Part shown: positions 1 through 6,779 of the stretch, piece by piece
Position numbering within the stretch: the stretch's first letter is position 1
How the letters are laid out: each line of letters starts with the position of its first letter
From: Chloroflexi bacterium UBA4733
GTDB lineage: Bacteria > Chloroflexota > UBA4733
DNA length: 7,149 nucleotides
Assembly (NCBI GenBank): GCA_002404055.1
Contig: DHIZ01000066.1
Span: 16,602 to 23,750, forward strand
Direction of reading: 5' to 3'
Translations under genes and position numbers: made by a program
The notes under the pieces: model-generated
The model's database searches: none
Told to the model about the DNA's origin: nothing
Seen by the model: the letters and a program-made list of their open reading frames with translations, nothing else

Positions 1-102
1 GCCGCCGATCGCAATCGCGGCCCGTTGGTACGCCAATAAATATCGTTCCCTTGCTTCGCCATACTTTGCGGCGCACTCCAACGTCGGAGCTTCCTGTACC
101 AT
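1..102 (-). CDS. Unrecognised divergent ORF, N-terminal part only
   Basis: Read on the - strand, an ATG at 102-100 opens 34 codons that run off the window edge. The peptide starts MVQEAPTLECAAKYGEARER and continues into an alanine-rich, helix-like stretch (residues 21-34, LLAYQRAAIAIGG at the end), which looks more like coding than chance. A weak Shine-Dalgarno-like GGCAGG lies 8 nt before the ATG. A GTG one codon upstream is an alternative start, and the frame stays open beyond it, so the start is not fixed. I do not recognise the family. If real, it is transcribed away from the export operon. Third-position GC is about 62%, clearly lower than in the transporter genes. The alternative is that 1-39 holds the last 12 codons of a + strand gene ending at TAA 37-39. 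Confidence 0.35.
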   Translation of the reverse strand, partial: MVQEAPTLECAAKYGEARERYLLAYQRAAIAIGG

Positions 103-186
103 CACAAGAACCTGCCGTAGACTGGCCTTGTCTGCCTGGGTTGGCCGTTTGCCCCTGGTGGCTGCTGAGAGAAGAAAAGGGGAGCT
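103..186. promoter_or_regulatory. Leader region of the export operon with Shine-Dalgarno site
   Basis: This short stretch lies between the putative divergent ORF and the first operon gene, so it should hold the promoter or promoters. I could not find a convincing -35/-10 pair in it. The only clear signal is a purine-rich Shine-Dalgarno run at 177-184 (AAGGGGAG) just before ATG 187, which supports that start. Confidence 0.35.
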
Positions 187-378
187 ATGGCGTCGCCGAC
201 GCGGGAATCGGTTTTTCGCGCCGCCGCGCTGCGGCACGACGAACTGCCGGATGAAGAGATTCATCAACCCCGGCTGATCACGCCGCGCAGCTTCTTGCTG
301 CTCTGGGCGGCATGCGCCCTGCTTCTAGTGGGCGGGCTGCTGGCGCTGTCTACTCTGTTGGCCGGTCTGACGCCGTGA
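187..378 (+). CDS. 63-aa single-pass membrane protein resembling the N-terminus of HlyD-type adaptors
   Basis: The ATG at 187 has a strong Shine-Dalgarno. The product has a charged cytoplasmic-looking N-terminus (residues 1-34), one hydrophobic helix (about 36-58) and ends right after it. Residues 9-62 align by eye with residues 11-64 of the adaptor at 2690-3517: both have FR..AL near the start, then a P, then PR followed by the membrane helix with a GLL motif. No lipoyl/barrel-sandwich or beta-barrel part follows. The TGA at 376-378 overlaps the GTG start of the next gene, which argues that this short length is natural and not the result of a deletion. It could be a minimal accessory subunit of ABC-1, anchoring or stabilising it as the adaptor does for ABC-2/ABC-3. 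That role is inference. A vestigial adaptor is the alternative. Confidence 0.7.
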   Translation: MASPTRESVFRAAALRHDELPDEEIHQPRLITPRSFLLLWAACALLLVGGLLALSTLLAGLTP

Positions 379-473
379 ATGGCGGCCGTTCGCGCCGGCG
401 GCGGGTGCCTCTGGTCTACCAGTCGGATGTCACGGAGTGCGGCGCCGCTTCCCTGGCCATGCTGCTGGGCTAA
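375..473 (+). pseudogene. 5' part of ABC-1: C39 peptidase fragment with the catalytic cysteine, ended by a premature TAA
   Basis: This is the true beginning of the gene that continues at 474-2564 in the same frame. The GTG start at 375-377 overlaps the upstream TGA (GTGA), suggesting translational coupling. The 32 codons encode a basic start (NGGRSRRRR) and the classic C39 active-site motif YQSDVTECGAASLAMLLG, with the oxyanion glutamine at residue 16 and the nucleophilic cysteine at residue 22. The next codon is TAA (471-473), then FGRKTSL follows in frame. The second C39 domain in this window has LGYHGR at the same place, so the lost residue is almost certainly tyrosine and one base change (TAC or TAT to TAA) explains the break. 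The catalytic His and Asp lie beyond the stop. Confidence 0.85.
471..473 (+). other. In-frame nonsense codon (TAA) inside the ABC-1 peptidase domain
   Basis: The TAA sits in the same frame as both flanking parts of one C39 domain: LAMLLG before it and FGRKTSL after it. The expected residue is tyrosine. It is the only stop in the 730-codon frame before the natural TAA at 2562-2564. Confidence 0.9.
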
Positions 474-548
474 TTTGGCCGCAAGACCAGCCTGGCCGAA
501 TGCTACGCCGCGGCAGGCATCGGGCGCGACGGCGTCACCGCCGGCCAG

Positions 549-2564
549 TTGCTGCAGGTTGCGCGCGGCTTTGGTCTGGAGGGTAAGGGCTACGCCTGTG
601 ACCTCGCGCACCTGCCGAGCCTGAAGCTGCCCGTCATTGTCCACATGGTGTTCAACCACTTCGCGGTGTTGGAGGAGTACACGCCGCAGCGGGTGCTGCT
701 GGCCGATCCTGGTCTGGGCCGGCACTGGCTACCCATGGCGGAGTTCAGCAAGCAGTACACCGGCGTGGTGCTCAGTTTCGCGCCGGGGCCGGACTTCGCG
801 CGCCGAGCGCGGGCCGGGCCGGCAGCGTGGCGCGTCTACGCCGGCTCGCTGCGTCGCGTACCCGGCGTCGCCGGTCTGCTGGCGCAGGTGTTGATCGCCA
901 CGCTGCTCGTGCAACTCCTGACGTTGGCGGGACCACTGCTGCTGGCCCTCCTGGTCGACCGGGTGCTGCCAACGCGGCGGGCCGACCTGTTGGCGATCGC
1001 CGCCCTGGCGTTGCTGCTGTTGAGCCTTGCTCGCCTGGTGGCGACGTACCTGCGCGCGGTCTTGCTGGTGTACCTGCGGGAGCGGTTGGACCTGCTGCTG
1101 ATGCCCGCTCTGTTCCGCCACATCCTCAGTCTGCCCTACACCTTCTTCCAGCGCCAGGGGCGCGACGCCCTCGCCTGGCAGGTGCAACAAAGCAGCGCCT
1201 TGCGCGAGGCGCTCAACGTGCAGACGCTGGCGCTGCTCTTCGACGGCCTGACGCTGTTGCTCTACGGCGCTACCATCTTCGCCTTCTCACCGCTCCTGGG
1301 TCTCATCGCCTTGACCTTGCTGACCGGGCAACTGGCAGCGCTGCTGCTGAGCTATCGACCGCTGATCGTGCTGGCGCACGAGGAACGCGACGCCCGCCTG
1401 GCGGAGGCTGCCTATCTGCTGCGTGTCGTGCGGGACATGGAGAGCGTCAAGGTGACCGGCGCCGAGGAGTCCTTCTTCGCCTACTGGCGGAACCTGCTAC
1501 ACAAGCACCTCAATGTGCAACTCGCCCATAGCCAGACCCGCACGCTCTACGAGCTGCTCACCACCGGCTTTGCATCGCTGGGTCCGGTGCTGCTGCTGCT
1601 GGTCGGCATGCAGCAGGTACACACCGGACGCCTCACGCTCGGCGTCACGCTGGCCCTCAACCTCACAGCCTATCTCATGTTCCGGCCGCTGGCTGACCTG
1701 ATCGGCCATATCCGCACCCTGCAAGGGATCGTGGCGAACGTGCAGCGGCTCAACGCCACGCTGGCGGCGGTACCGGAGCAGGTCGGCGACGCTGTCCGTC
1801 CGGCGCCTGTCCTCACCGGCCGGCTGGCGTTGGAGCAGGTGAGCTTTCGCTATAACCCGACGGCGCCCTGGGTGCTGCGCGACGTGTCGTTGCAGGTCGA
1901 GCCGGGCCAGAAGGTGGCGATCGTCGGCGCCGGCGGCGCCGGCAAGAGCACGCTGATCAAACTGCTGCTGGGTTTCTACGCGCCGACCGAAGGGTGTATT
2001 CGTTACGACGGCCAGGCGCTAACGGACCTCGATCTCCCCTCCGTGCGGCGCCAGTTGGGGGTGTCGCTGCAAGGGGCGGGGATCATGCACCAGACGTTGC
2101 GCTACAACATTGCCCTGGGCCGCAACGATGTGCCCATGGCCCAGGTGCGCGCCGCAGCGCGTCTAGCGCTGATCGACGACGACATTATGCGCCTCCCACA
2201 GGGCTATAAGACCTTTGCCGGGGAGAACGGCGCCAATGTGTCAGGCGGCCAACGCCAACGCCTGCTGCTGGCCAGGGCCTTCCTCCAGCGCGCGCCGATT
2301 CTCCTGCTCGATGAAGCGACGAGCGCCCTTGACTCGCTCACCGAGCGCCAGGTGGAAGCCAATCTCCGGCAAATGGGCAGCACGCGCATCGTCGTCACCC
2401 ATCGCCTCGCTACCGTGCGTGACGCCGACCAGATCATTGTGATGCACGACGGGGAGGTGGCGGAACGCGGCCGCCACGATGACCTCATGGCTGCTGAGGG
2501 CCGGTATGCGGCGTTTGTGCGAGAGGGACGGGCGGGCGAGGACGGCGCAGCCCCGGCATCCTAA
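549..2564 (+). CDS. ABC-1: C39 peptidase-containing ABC exporter (rest of the gene after the premature stop)
   Basis: This is a bacteriocin/RiPP exporter of the PCAT type (peptidase, six-helix membrane domain, ATPase in one chain). Numbering from GTG 375, the full gene would be 729 residues, near the family's normal length. The remaining peptidase part has the catalytic His in FNHFAVLE (H95) and Asp in LLADPG (D111). Hydrophobic helices span about 165-385. The nucleotide-binding domain has Walker A GAGGAGKST (518-526), Q-loop glutamine 566, signature VSGGQ (622-626), Walker B ILLLDEATSALD (D646, catalytic E647) and H-loop H676, so ATPase function looks intact. The frame reopens right after TAA 471-473. 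The first usable start is TTG 549 and the first in-frame ATG is 645, neither with a clear Shine-Dalgarno, so a product made from here would have a broken peptidase. Either the gene is freshly inactivated or the TAA is a sequence error. The membrane domain differs from ABC-2 and ABC-3, so it is not a recent copy of them. Confidence 0.9.
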   Translation: MLQVARGFGLEGKGYACDLAHLPSLKLPVIVHMVFNHFAVLEEYTPQRVLLADPGLGRHWLPMAEFSKQYTGVVLSFAPGPDFARRARAGPAAWRVYAGSLRRVPGVAGLLAQVLIATLLVQLLTLAGPLLLALLVDRVLPTRRADLLAIAALALLLLSLARLVATYLRAVLLVYLRERLDLLLMPALFRHILSLPYTFFQRQGRDALAWQVQQSSALREALNVQTLALLFDGLTLLLYGATIFAFSPLLGLIALTLLTGQLAALLLSYRPLIVLAHEERDARLAEAAYLLRVVRDMESVKVTGAEESFFAYWRNLLHKHLNVQLAHSQTRTLYELLTTGFASLGPVLLLLVGMQQVHTGRLTLGVTLALNLTAYLMFRPLADLIGHIRTLQGIVANVQRLNATLAAVPEQVGDAVRPAPVLTGRLALEQVSFRYNPTAPWVLRDVSLQVEPGQKVAIVGAGGAGKSTLIKLLLGFYAPTEGCIRYDGQALTDLDLPSVRRQLGVSLQGAGIMHQTLRYNIALGRNDVPMAQVRAAARLALIDDDIMRLPQGYKTFAGENGANVSGGQRQRLLLARAFLQRAPILLLDEATSALDSLTERQVEANLRQMGSTRIVVTHRLATVRDADQIIVMHDGEVAERGRHDDLMAAEGRYAAFVREGRAGEDGAAPAS

Positions 2565-2579
2565 CCGAAAGTACCAGCC

Positions 2580-2596
2580 GACAGCGCCCCGCTGTC
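2580..2596 (+). other. Short perfect hairpin just after ABC-1
   Basis: GACAGCG and CGCTGTC form a perfect 7-bp stem around a CCC loop, starting 15 nt after the ABC-1 stop. No T-run follows, so it is not a typical intrinsic terminator. It could be a 3'-end stabiliser or a weak attenuator between the two cassettes. The rest of the 2565-2689 spacer holds no gene that I can support. Confidence 0.35.
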
Positions 2597-2689
2597 CTAT
2601 GTGTTACTCCTTGTTGACAAGCATGCGCTGTGTGCTTGACGCCAGGAGCACCTGGTCGTCACCGTTGATGCCAAGTTGGGGGGACAGCG

Positions 2690-3517
2690 GTGCTCTCTCA
2701 GCCAGACGCCGCGAAGCGGCTCTTCCGTCAGGAGGCGTTGGATCGCCTGACGGCACCCGAGCACCTCGATACGCTGCTGCAGGCTACGTCACCGAGGGCC
2801 TGGCTGGCGCTGGCCGGGTTGGGCATCCTGGTGGTCCTGGGTCTGCTCTGGGGGCTGCTCGGCAGCGTGCCGGCTACCGTGACCGCGCAAGGGATGCTCG
2901 TGCGCGCGGGTGGAAGCGAGGGCGTTGCGGCGCCGGTCGCTGGGCGAGTCAGTGCCATCGCGGTGCGGCCCGGCGAGGCGGTGACGGCCGGCGAGGTCGT
3001 CGCCACGCTGTACGTCAGCGACAGCAGCACGCCGCTCGCCGTCAAGAGCGCCACGGCGGGACGTGTGCTCGCCGTCAGTGTCGGCAACGGCGACCTGGTG
3101 ACGCTGGGCACGCCGCTGCTGACGTTGGAGCCGGCGGCGGGGACGCTCGAGTTGGCGCTGTTCGTACCGCTCAGCGAGCAACCCCAGATCCGACCGGGTA
3201 TGGAAGTCCAGGTGTCGCCTTCGGGCTTTGGCCGCGACCAGTATGGCTTCCTGCGCGGCGTCGTTCGGACGGTGGGGGACTTCCCTGCCACGAATGCGGA
3301 ACTGCAGCACACGCTGGGTACGGCCGAACTGGCGCGGACCTTCGCGGCCGGCGGCGCGCCGATTGAGGTCGACGTCGCCCTCACGCCGGGCTCGGCCACG
3401 CCGAGCGGCTACGCCTGGTCGCTCGGCGTGGGGCCGTCCACGGCGTTGCACGGTGGGACACTGGCCACGGCGACGATCGTGTTGAGCACACACCACCTCA
3501 TCAGCCTTGGTCAGTGA
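2690..3517 (+). CDS. Hairpin-less HlyD-type secretion adaptor of an NHLP export system
   Basis: This is a membrane-anchored accessory (periplasmic-adaptor-like) subunit of the peptide exporter. The start is GTG 2690, with GGGGGGA at 2678-2684 five bases before it and an in-frame TGA at 2666-2668 that rules out a longer protein. The cytoplasmic N-terminus has the family pattern LFRQEALDRLTAPEHLD (residues 11-27), then TSPRAW and one membrane helix (about 37-59). The two halves of a lipoyl/barrel-sandwich domain (about 78-107 and 112-147, with APVAGRV and KSATAGRV) are joined by only a few residues where Gram-negative relatives carry a long coiled-coil hairpin. A beta-barrel region follows (about 152-268), containing SGYAWSLGVGP. 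At 275 residues it fits the short adaptors I recall from NHLP clusters of monoderm bacteria, so the gene looks intact. Its TGA overlaps the GTG of the next gene. Confidence 0.85.
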   Translation: MLSQPDAAKRLFRQEALDRLTAPEHLDTLLQATSPRAWLALAGLGILVVLGLLWGLLGSVPATVTAQGMLVRAGGSEGVAAPVAGRVSAIAVRPGEAVTAGEVVATLYVSDSSTPLAVKSATAGRVLAVSVGNGDLVTLGTPLLTLEPAAGTLELALFVPLSEQPQIRPGMEVQVSPSGFGRDQYGFLRGVVRTVGDFPATNAELQHTLGTAELARTFAAGGAPIEVDVALTPGSATPSGYAWSLGVGPSTALHGGTLATATIVLSTHHLISLGQ

Positions 3518-4530
3518 AGGGTAGGTGGCGGTTGGCAGCAACCCTGGAGCGACCGCAACAACCGCCGGGGGAGGAGCACAAGGCGTCGCCCCGGTCCCTG
3601 CGGGTGAAGACGCCGACCGTGCTCCAGATGGAGGCGGTGGAGTGCGGCGCTGCTGCGCTGGCGATCATCCTCGGCTACCACGGGCGGAGCGTCTCGCTGG
3701 AGGAACTGCGAATCGCCTGTGGTGTCTCGCGAGACGGCAGCAAGGCGAGCAACCTGGTGCGGGCGGCCCGCTCCTACGGCCTGGTCGCCCGCGGCTTTCG
3801 CAAAGAACCGGAATCCCTCCGGTTGCTGCCGCTGCCGCTGATCGTCTTCTGGAACTTCAACCATTACCTGGTCGTCGAGGGGTTCGGCAAGGACCGCGTG
3901 TTCCTCAACGACCCGGCGAGCGGGCCGCGCACGGTGACGCTGCAGGAGTTTGGCGCGTCCTTCACCGGGGTGGCGCTGACCTTTGAGCGAGGTCCCGAGT
4001 TTCAGCGCGGCGGCGCCCGGCATAGCCTCCTCGCCGCGCTCCGGCCGCGTTTGCGTGGCTCGGAGTCGGCCCTGGCCTTCGCCATCCTGGCCAGCCTGGC
4101 GCTGGTCGTGCCGGGGCTGGCGCTGCCGGCCTTTATCCGCGCCTTCGTCGATGGCTACCTGGTGCAGCGGCTGCAGGGGTGGGTGGCGCCGTTGCTCGTC
4201 GAGCTGGCGATCACCGCGGTGCTGCGCGCCGCGCTGACATGGCTGCAGCAGCACTACCTGCTGCGCCTGGAAACCAAGCTGGCCCTGAGCACCGCCAGCA
4301 CCTTCTTCTGGCACGTCCTGCATCTGCCGGTGGAATTTTACACCCAGCGCTATCCCGGCGAGATCGGCTCCCGCGTCGCCATCAATGATCGCGTGGCGCA
4401 ACTGCTGTCCGGTCAGTTGGCTACCGCCGTGCTCGGCGTCATCACCATCGCCTTCTACGCGCTGGCCATGCTCCGCTACGACGTGCCGTTGACGCTGTTG
4501 AGCGTGGTCATCGCGGCGCTCAACGTCGCG

Positions 4531-4537
4531 GCGCTGG
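4531..4537 (+). other. Deletion and frameshift junction in ABC-2
   Basis: The sequence GCGCTGG reads as ..AL in the upstream frame (codons 4531 and 4534) and as ..RW in the downstream frame (codons 4532 and 4535). Both halves are good family sequence, but about 45 residues that should separate them are gone. The shared GCGCTG fits a deletion between short matching sequences, made out of frame. Confidence 0.7.
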
Positions 4538-4615
4538 GCGGGCCACCAGGCCAGCCTGAGCAACGCCGAACGGGACCGCGGTCTGTCCTCGCTGGCCCTC
4601 TCCGCCATTCCGCCG

Positions 4616-6709
4616 TTGCTGACGGCCGTCAACGTGGCGGCGATCCTGGAGGTTGGCGGCTTGCGGATCATGCACGGCGCCATGTCGATCGGTATGCTGG
4701 TCGCCTTCCAGACGCTCATGGCCAGCTTCCTGGGTCCGGTCAACCAACTGGTGCAACTGGGCGGTCTGCTGCAGGAGGCGGAGCGGCTGGAAGCGAAGCT
4801 GGTCGCCGATCAGCGCTCCATGCAGCGCACCCTTAGCCGACTGGCTGCCGTCCTGCAACCACGTGCCGCGGCAGTGTGGTCGGGCGGCGATGATCCCACC
4901 TTGCTGGCCGCTTGCCGTCTCGCCGGAGCGGCCCAGGGCATCGTCATGAGCGCGCCGTCAGGGCTGGCGCCCAGCGCCATCATGTTCTACCGGCCCTTGC
5001 CGGAGCGGGCGCTCGGCGCCCGCGAGGTGCTCGCTTTCGGCCTGCGTGGCCGCTGGGGGGACCTCCTGGCGGTGATTCTGCTGGGCGCCCTGGGTGGCGC
5101 GCTGGGTGTCGGTGTGCCGTTGGTGACGGCTACGCTGCTCAACTCTGTCATTCCGGCCGGCGACGGGGGGCAACTCCTGTTGCTGGTGGTCGCGCTGCTG
5201 CTGCTCGCCGCGGCGGGCGCCCTCTTCGAGGTGACGCGCGGTGTCGCCACCCTGCGCGTCGAGGGCAAGGTAGACGTGGTGATCCAGGCGGCCGTCTGGG
5301 ACCGGCTGCTGGCCATGCCGGTGCCCTTTCTGCGCCAGTATTCGGCCCGCGATCTCGCAGTGCGCGGCGCGGGCATCGACGCGATCCGGCAGATGCTCAC
5401 CGGCGCCACGGTCTCCGCCATCCTGGGGGCGATATTTGGCCTGTTCAGCTTCGCTGTCCTGTTCTACTTCGATGTGCCGCTGGCGCTGGCCGCTACCGCG
5501 CTCGTGGCCGTCCTCCTGGGCGTGACGATGCTGGGCAGCTACCGCCAGATTCGGCAGCAACGTCCGCTGCTGGAACTGGGAGGGAACATCAGTGGCCTCG
5601 TCTTGCAACTGTTGACCGGCATCGCCAAGCTCCAGATGACCGGCTCGGAAGGCCGCGACTTCGCCCGTTGGGCGGAGCAATTTAGCGTCCAGAAGGCCCT
5701 CGCCTTTCGAGTGCGGCGCATCGGTAATCAACTGAACGCCTTCAACGCCGCGGCTCCGCTGCTGACGGCGCTCGTGCTGTTCGCCGTGGTCGCCTGGCAT
5801 GGCGCCAGCCTCTCGCCCGGCACCTTTGTGGCCTTCTATGCAGCCTTCGCCCAGTTCCTGGTGGCGATGCTGGCGATGAATGCGGCGTTCGTGTCGGTGC
5901 TGAACGTGATTCCCGTGTACGAGCGGCTGAAGCCCATCCTTGTGACCGCGCCGGAGGCGCGCGCCGAGCGCACCGACCCCGGCGTCCTCAGCGGTGATAT
6001 CGAGATCAACCAGGTCTCCTTTCGCTATAAGGCGGATGGCCCGCTGGCGCTCAACGACGTCTCGCTGCGCGTGCGACCGGGCGAGTTCGTGGCGATCGTC
6101 GGCCCCTCCGGCTCCGGCAAGTCGTCGCTCTTCCGCTTGCTGTTGGGCTTCGAGACGCCGGAGGCCGGCTCGGTGTACTACAACGGGCAGGACCTGACGA
6201 AGCTGGACGTGCAGGCAGTGCGCCGCCAGATCGGCGTGGTGCTGCAGGAGGCGCGCCTCATGCCTGGCAGCATCTACCAGAACATCATCGGCACCTTAGA
6301 CCTGACCCTGGAGGACGCCTGGGAGGCTGCCCGCATGTCTGGTCTGGATGAGGACACTCGCCAGATGCCCATGGGCATGCACACGGTGATCACCGCCGGC
6401 GGCGCCACGCTCTCCGGCGGTCAGCGCCAGCGGCTGATGATCGCCCGGGCGGTCGTGGCCAAGCCGCGCCTGATGCTGTTCGATGAGGCCACCAGCGCCC
6501 TGGACAACCGGACGCAAGAGACCGTGAGCAAGAACCTGGAGGTGTTGCACACGACCCGCATCGTCATCGCCCACCGCCTGAGCACGATCCGCCGCGCCGA
6601 CCGCGTCTACGTGTTGGTTGGTGGCCGGCTGGCGCAGAGCGGCGCCTACGCCGAACTGCTGAACCAGCGCGGTCCCTTCGCGGACCTGGTCAAGCGCCAG
6701 TTGGCCTGA
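4616..6709 (+). CDS. ABC-3: NHLP-type export ABC permease/ATPase, fused to the tail of the ABC-2 membrane domain
   Basis: This is the second ABC protein of NHLP export systems, with no working peptidase of its own. It is thought to act with the C39 exporter and adaptor in moving the peptide out. Numbering from TTG 4616, residues 1-62 are the last helices of ABC-2, not part of this protein. Family-like sequence starts about residue 63 (VADQRSMQRTLSRLAAVL) and has DDPTLLAACRLAG (92-104) and AIMFYRPLPERAL (121-133). Six membrane helices lie about 147-430. The ATPase domain has Walker A GPSGSGKSS (496-504, K502), signature LSGGQ (599-603), Walker B LMLFDEATSALD (D623, E624) and H-loop H653, all intact. 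Normal members have roughly 75-85 residues between the AACR region and MFYRPLP; here only about a dozen separate them, so an in-frame loss is likely. The native start has been lost in the fusion, and TTG 4616 is only where the frame can open; ATG 4673 is an alternative. Confidence 0.88.
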   Translation: MLTAVNVAAILEVGGLRIMHGAMSIGMLVAFQTLMASFLGPVNQLVQLGGLLQEAERLEAKLVADQRSMQRTLSRLAAVLQPRAAAVWSGGDDPTLLAACRLAGAAQGIVMSAPSGLAPSAIMFYRPLPERALGAREVLAFGLRGRWGDLLAVILLGALGGALGVGVPLVTATLLNSVIPAGDGGQLLLLVVALLLLAAAGALFEVTRGVATLRVEGKVDVVIQAAVWDRLLAMPVPFLRQYSARDLAVRGAGIDAIRQMLTGATVSAILGAIFGLFSFAVLFYFDVPLALAATALVAVLLGVTMLGSYRQIRQQRPLLELGGNISGLVLQLLTGIAKLQMTGSEGRDFARWAEQFSVQKALAFRVRRIGNQLNAFNAAAPLLTALVLFAVVAWHGASLSPGTFVAFYAAFAQFLVAMLAMNAAFVSVLNVIPVYERLKPILVTAPEARAERTDPGVLSGDIEINQVSFRYKADGPLALNDVSLRVRPGEFVAIVGPSGSGKSSLFRLLLGFETPEAGSVYYNGQDLTKLDVQAVRRQIGVVLQEARLMPGSIYQNIIGTLDLTLEDAWEAARMSGLDEDTRQMPMGMHTVITAGGATLSGGQRQRLMIARAVVAKPRLMLFDEATSALDNRTQETVSKNLEVLHTTRIVIAHRLSTIRRADRVYVLVGGRLAQSGAYAELLNQRGPFADLVKRQLA
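4780..4805 (+). other. Fusion point between ABC-2 and ABC-3, where an ATPase domain is missing
   Basis: Up to about 4785 the frame encodes the end of the ABC-2 membrane domain (QLGGLLQEAERLEA). From about 4800 it encodes the beginning of ABC-3 (VADQRSMQRTL). The nucleotide-binding domain of about 230-250 residues, a stop codon and the start of ABC-3 should lie between them. The join is in frame. The exact breakpoint cannot be placed without relatives to align. Confidence 0.65.
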
Positions 6710-6779
6710 CGGGCGGCGGGCAGAGGGGGACGCAAGTCGGTGCATAGCAAGTGAACGGCGTTTGTACCCGTGCATCCAA

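Larger units (their letters stand above)
3514..4836 (+). pseudogene. ABC-2: NHLP-type C39 peptidase-ABC exporter, frameshifted and without its ATPase domain
   Basis: The GTG start at 3514 overlaps the adaptor stop (GTGA). Residues 31-160 form a complete C39 peptidase: oxyanion Q38 and Cys44 in LQMEAVECGAA, His117 in NFNHYLVVE and Asp133 in FLNDPASG. Membrane helices follow (about 185-212, 224-243, 296-341). After L341 (codon 4534-4536) this frame becomes non-homologous, arginine/glycine-rich sequence to its stop at 4834-4836. The homologous sequence resumes in the frame two bases along, as RWAGHQASLSNAERDRG from 4532. ABC-1 and ABC-3 both have about 45 residues between the matching points, so a similar length is missing. 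The last two helices (AIPPLLTAVNVAAIL, and AFQTLMASFLGPVNQLVQL) therefore lie at the start of the next ORF. No Walker A, signature or Walker B belonging to this transporter exists. The intact peptidase could still be made, but the exporter cannot function as encoded. Confidence 0.85.

Noticed and set aside
379..624. ORF starting at ATG 379, directly after the TGA of the 63-aa protein
   Set aside because: It is out of frame with the C39 domain and gives a serine/arginine-rich product without motifs. GTG 375 reads the YQSDVTECGAAS active-site motif instead.
2614..2642. Possible promoter with a perfect TTGACA at 2614-2619
   Set aside because: At the expected 17-bp spacing the -10 position reads TGACGC, far from TATAAT. 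One matching hexamer is not enough.
2479..3366. Long + strand ORF of 295 codons overlapping the end of ABC-1 and the adaptor
   Set aside because: Its arginine/glycine-rich composition is that of an out-of-frame reading of GC-rich coding DNA, and the adaptor frame beneath it has clear family motifs. The candidate start at ATG 2599 (MCYSLL) has no Shine-Dalgarno and no own stop before the adaptor.
3511..4743. 410-codon - strand ORF opposite ABC-2
   Set aside because: It is exactly antisense to the C39 peptidase and membrane domains, is rich in Q, R and H, and shows no motif. It is a shadow of high third-position GC.
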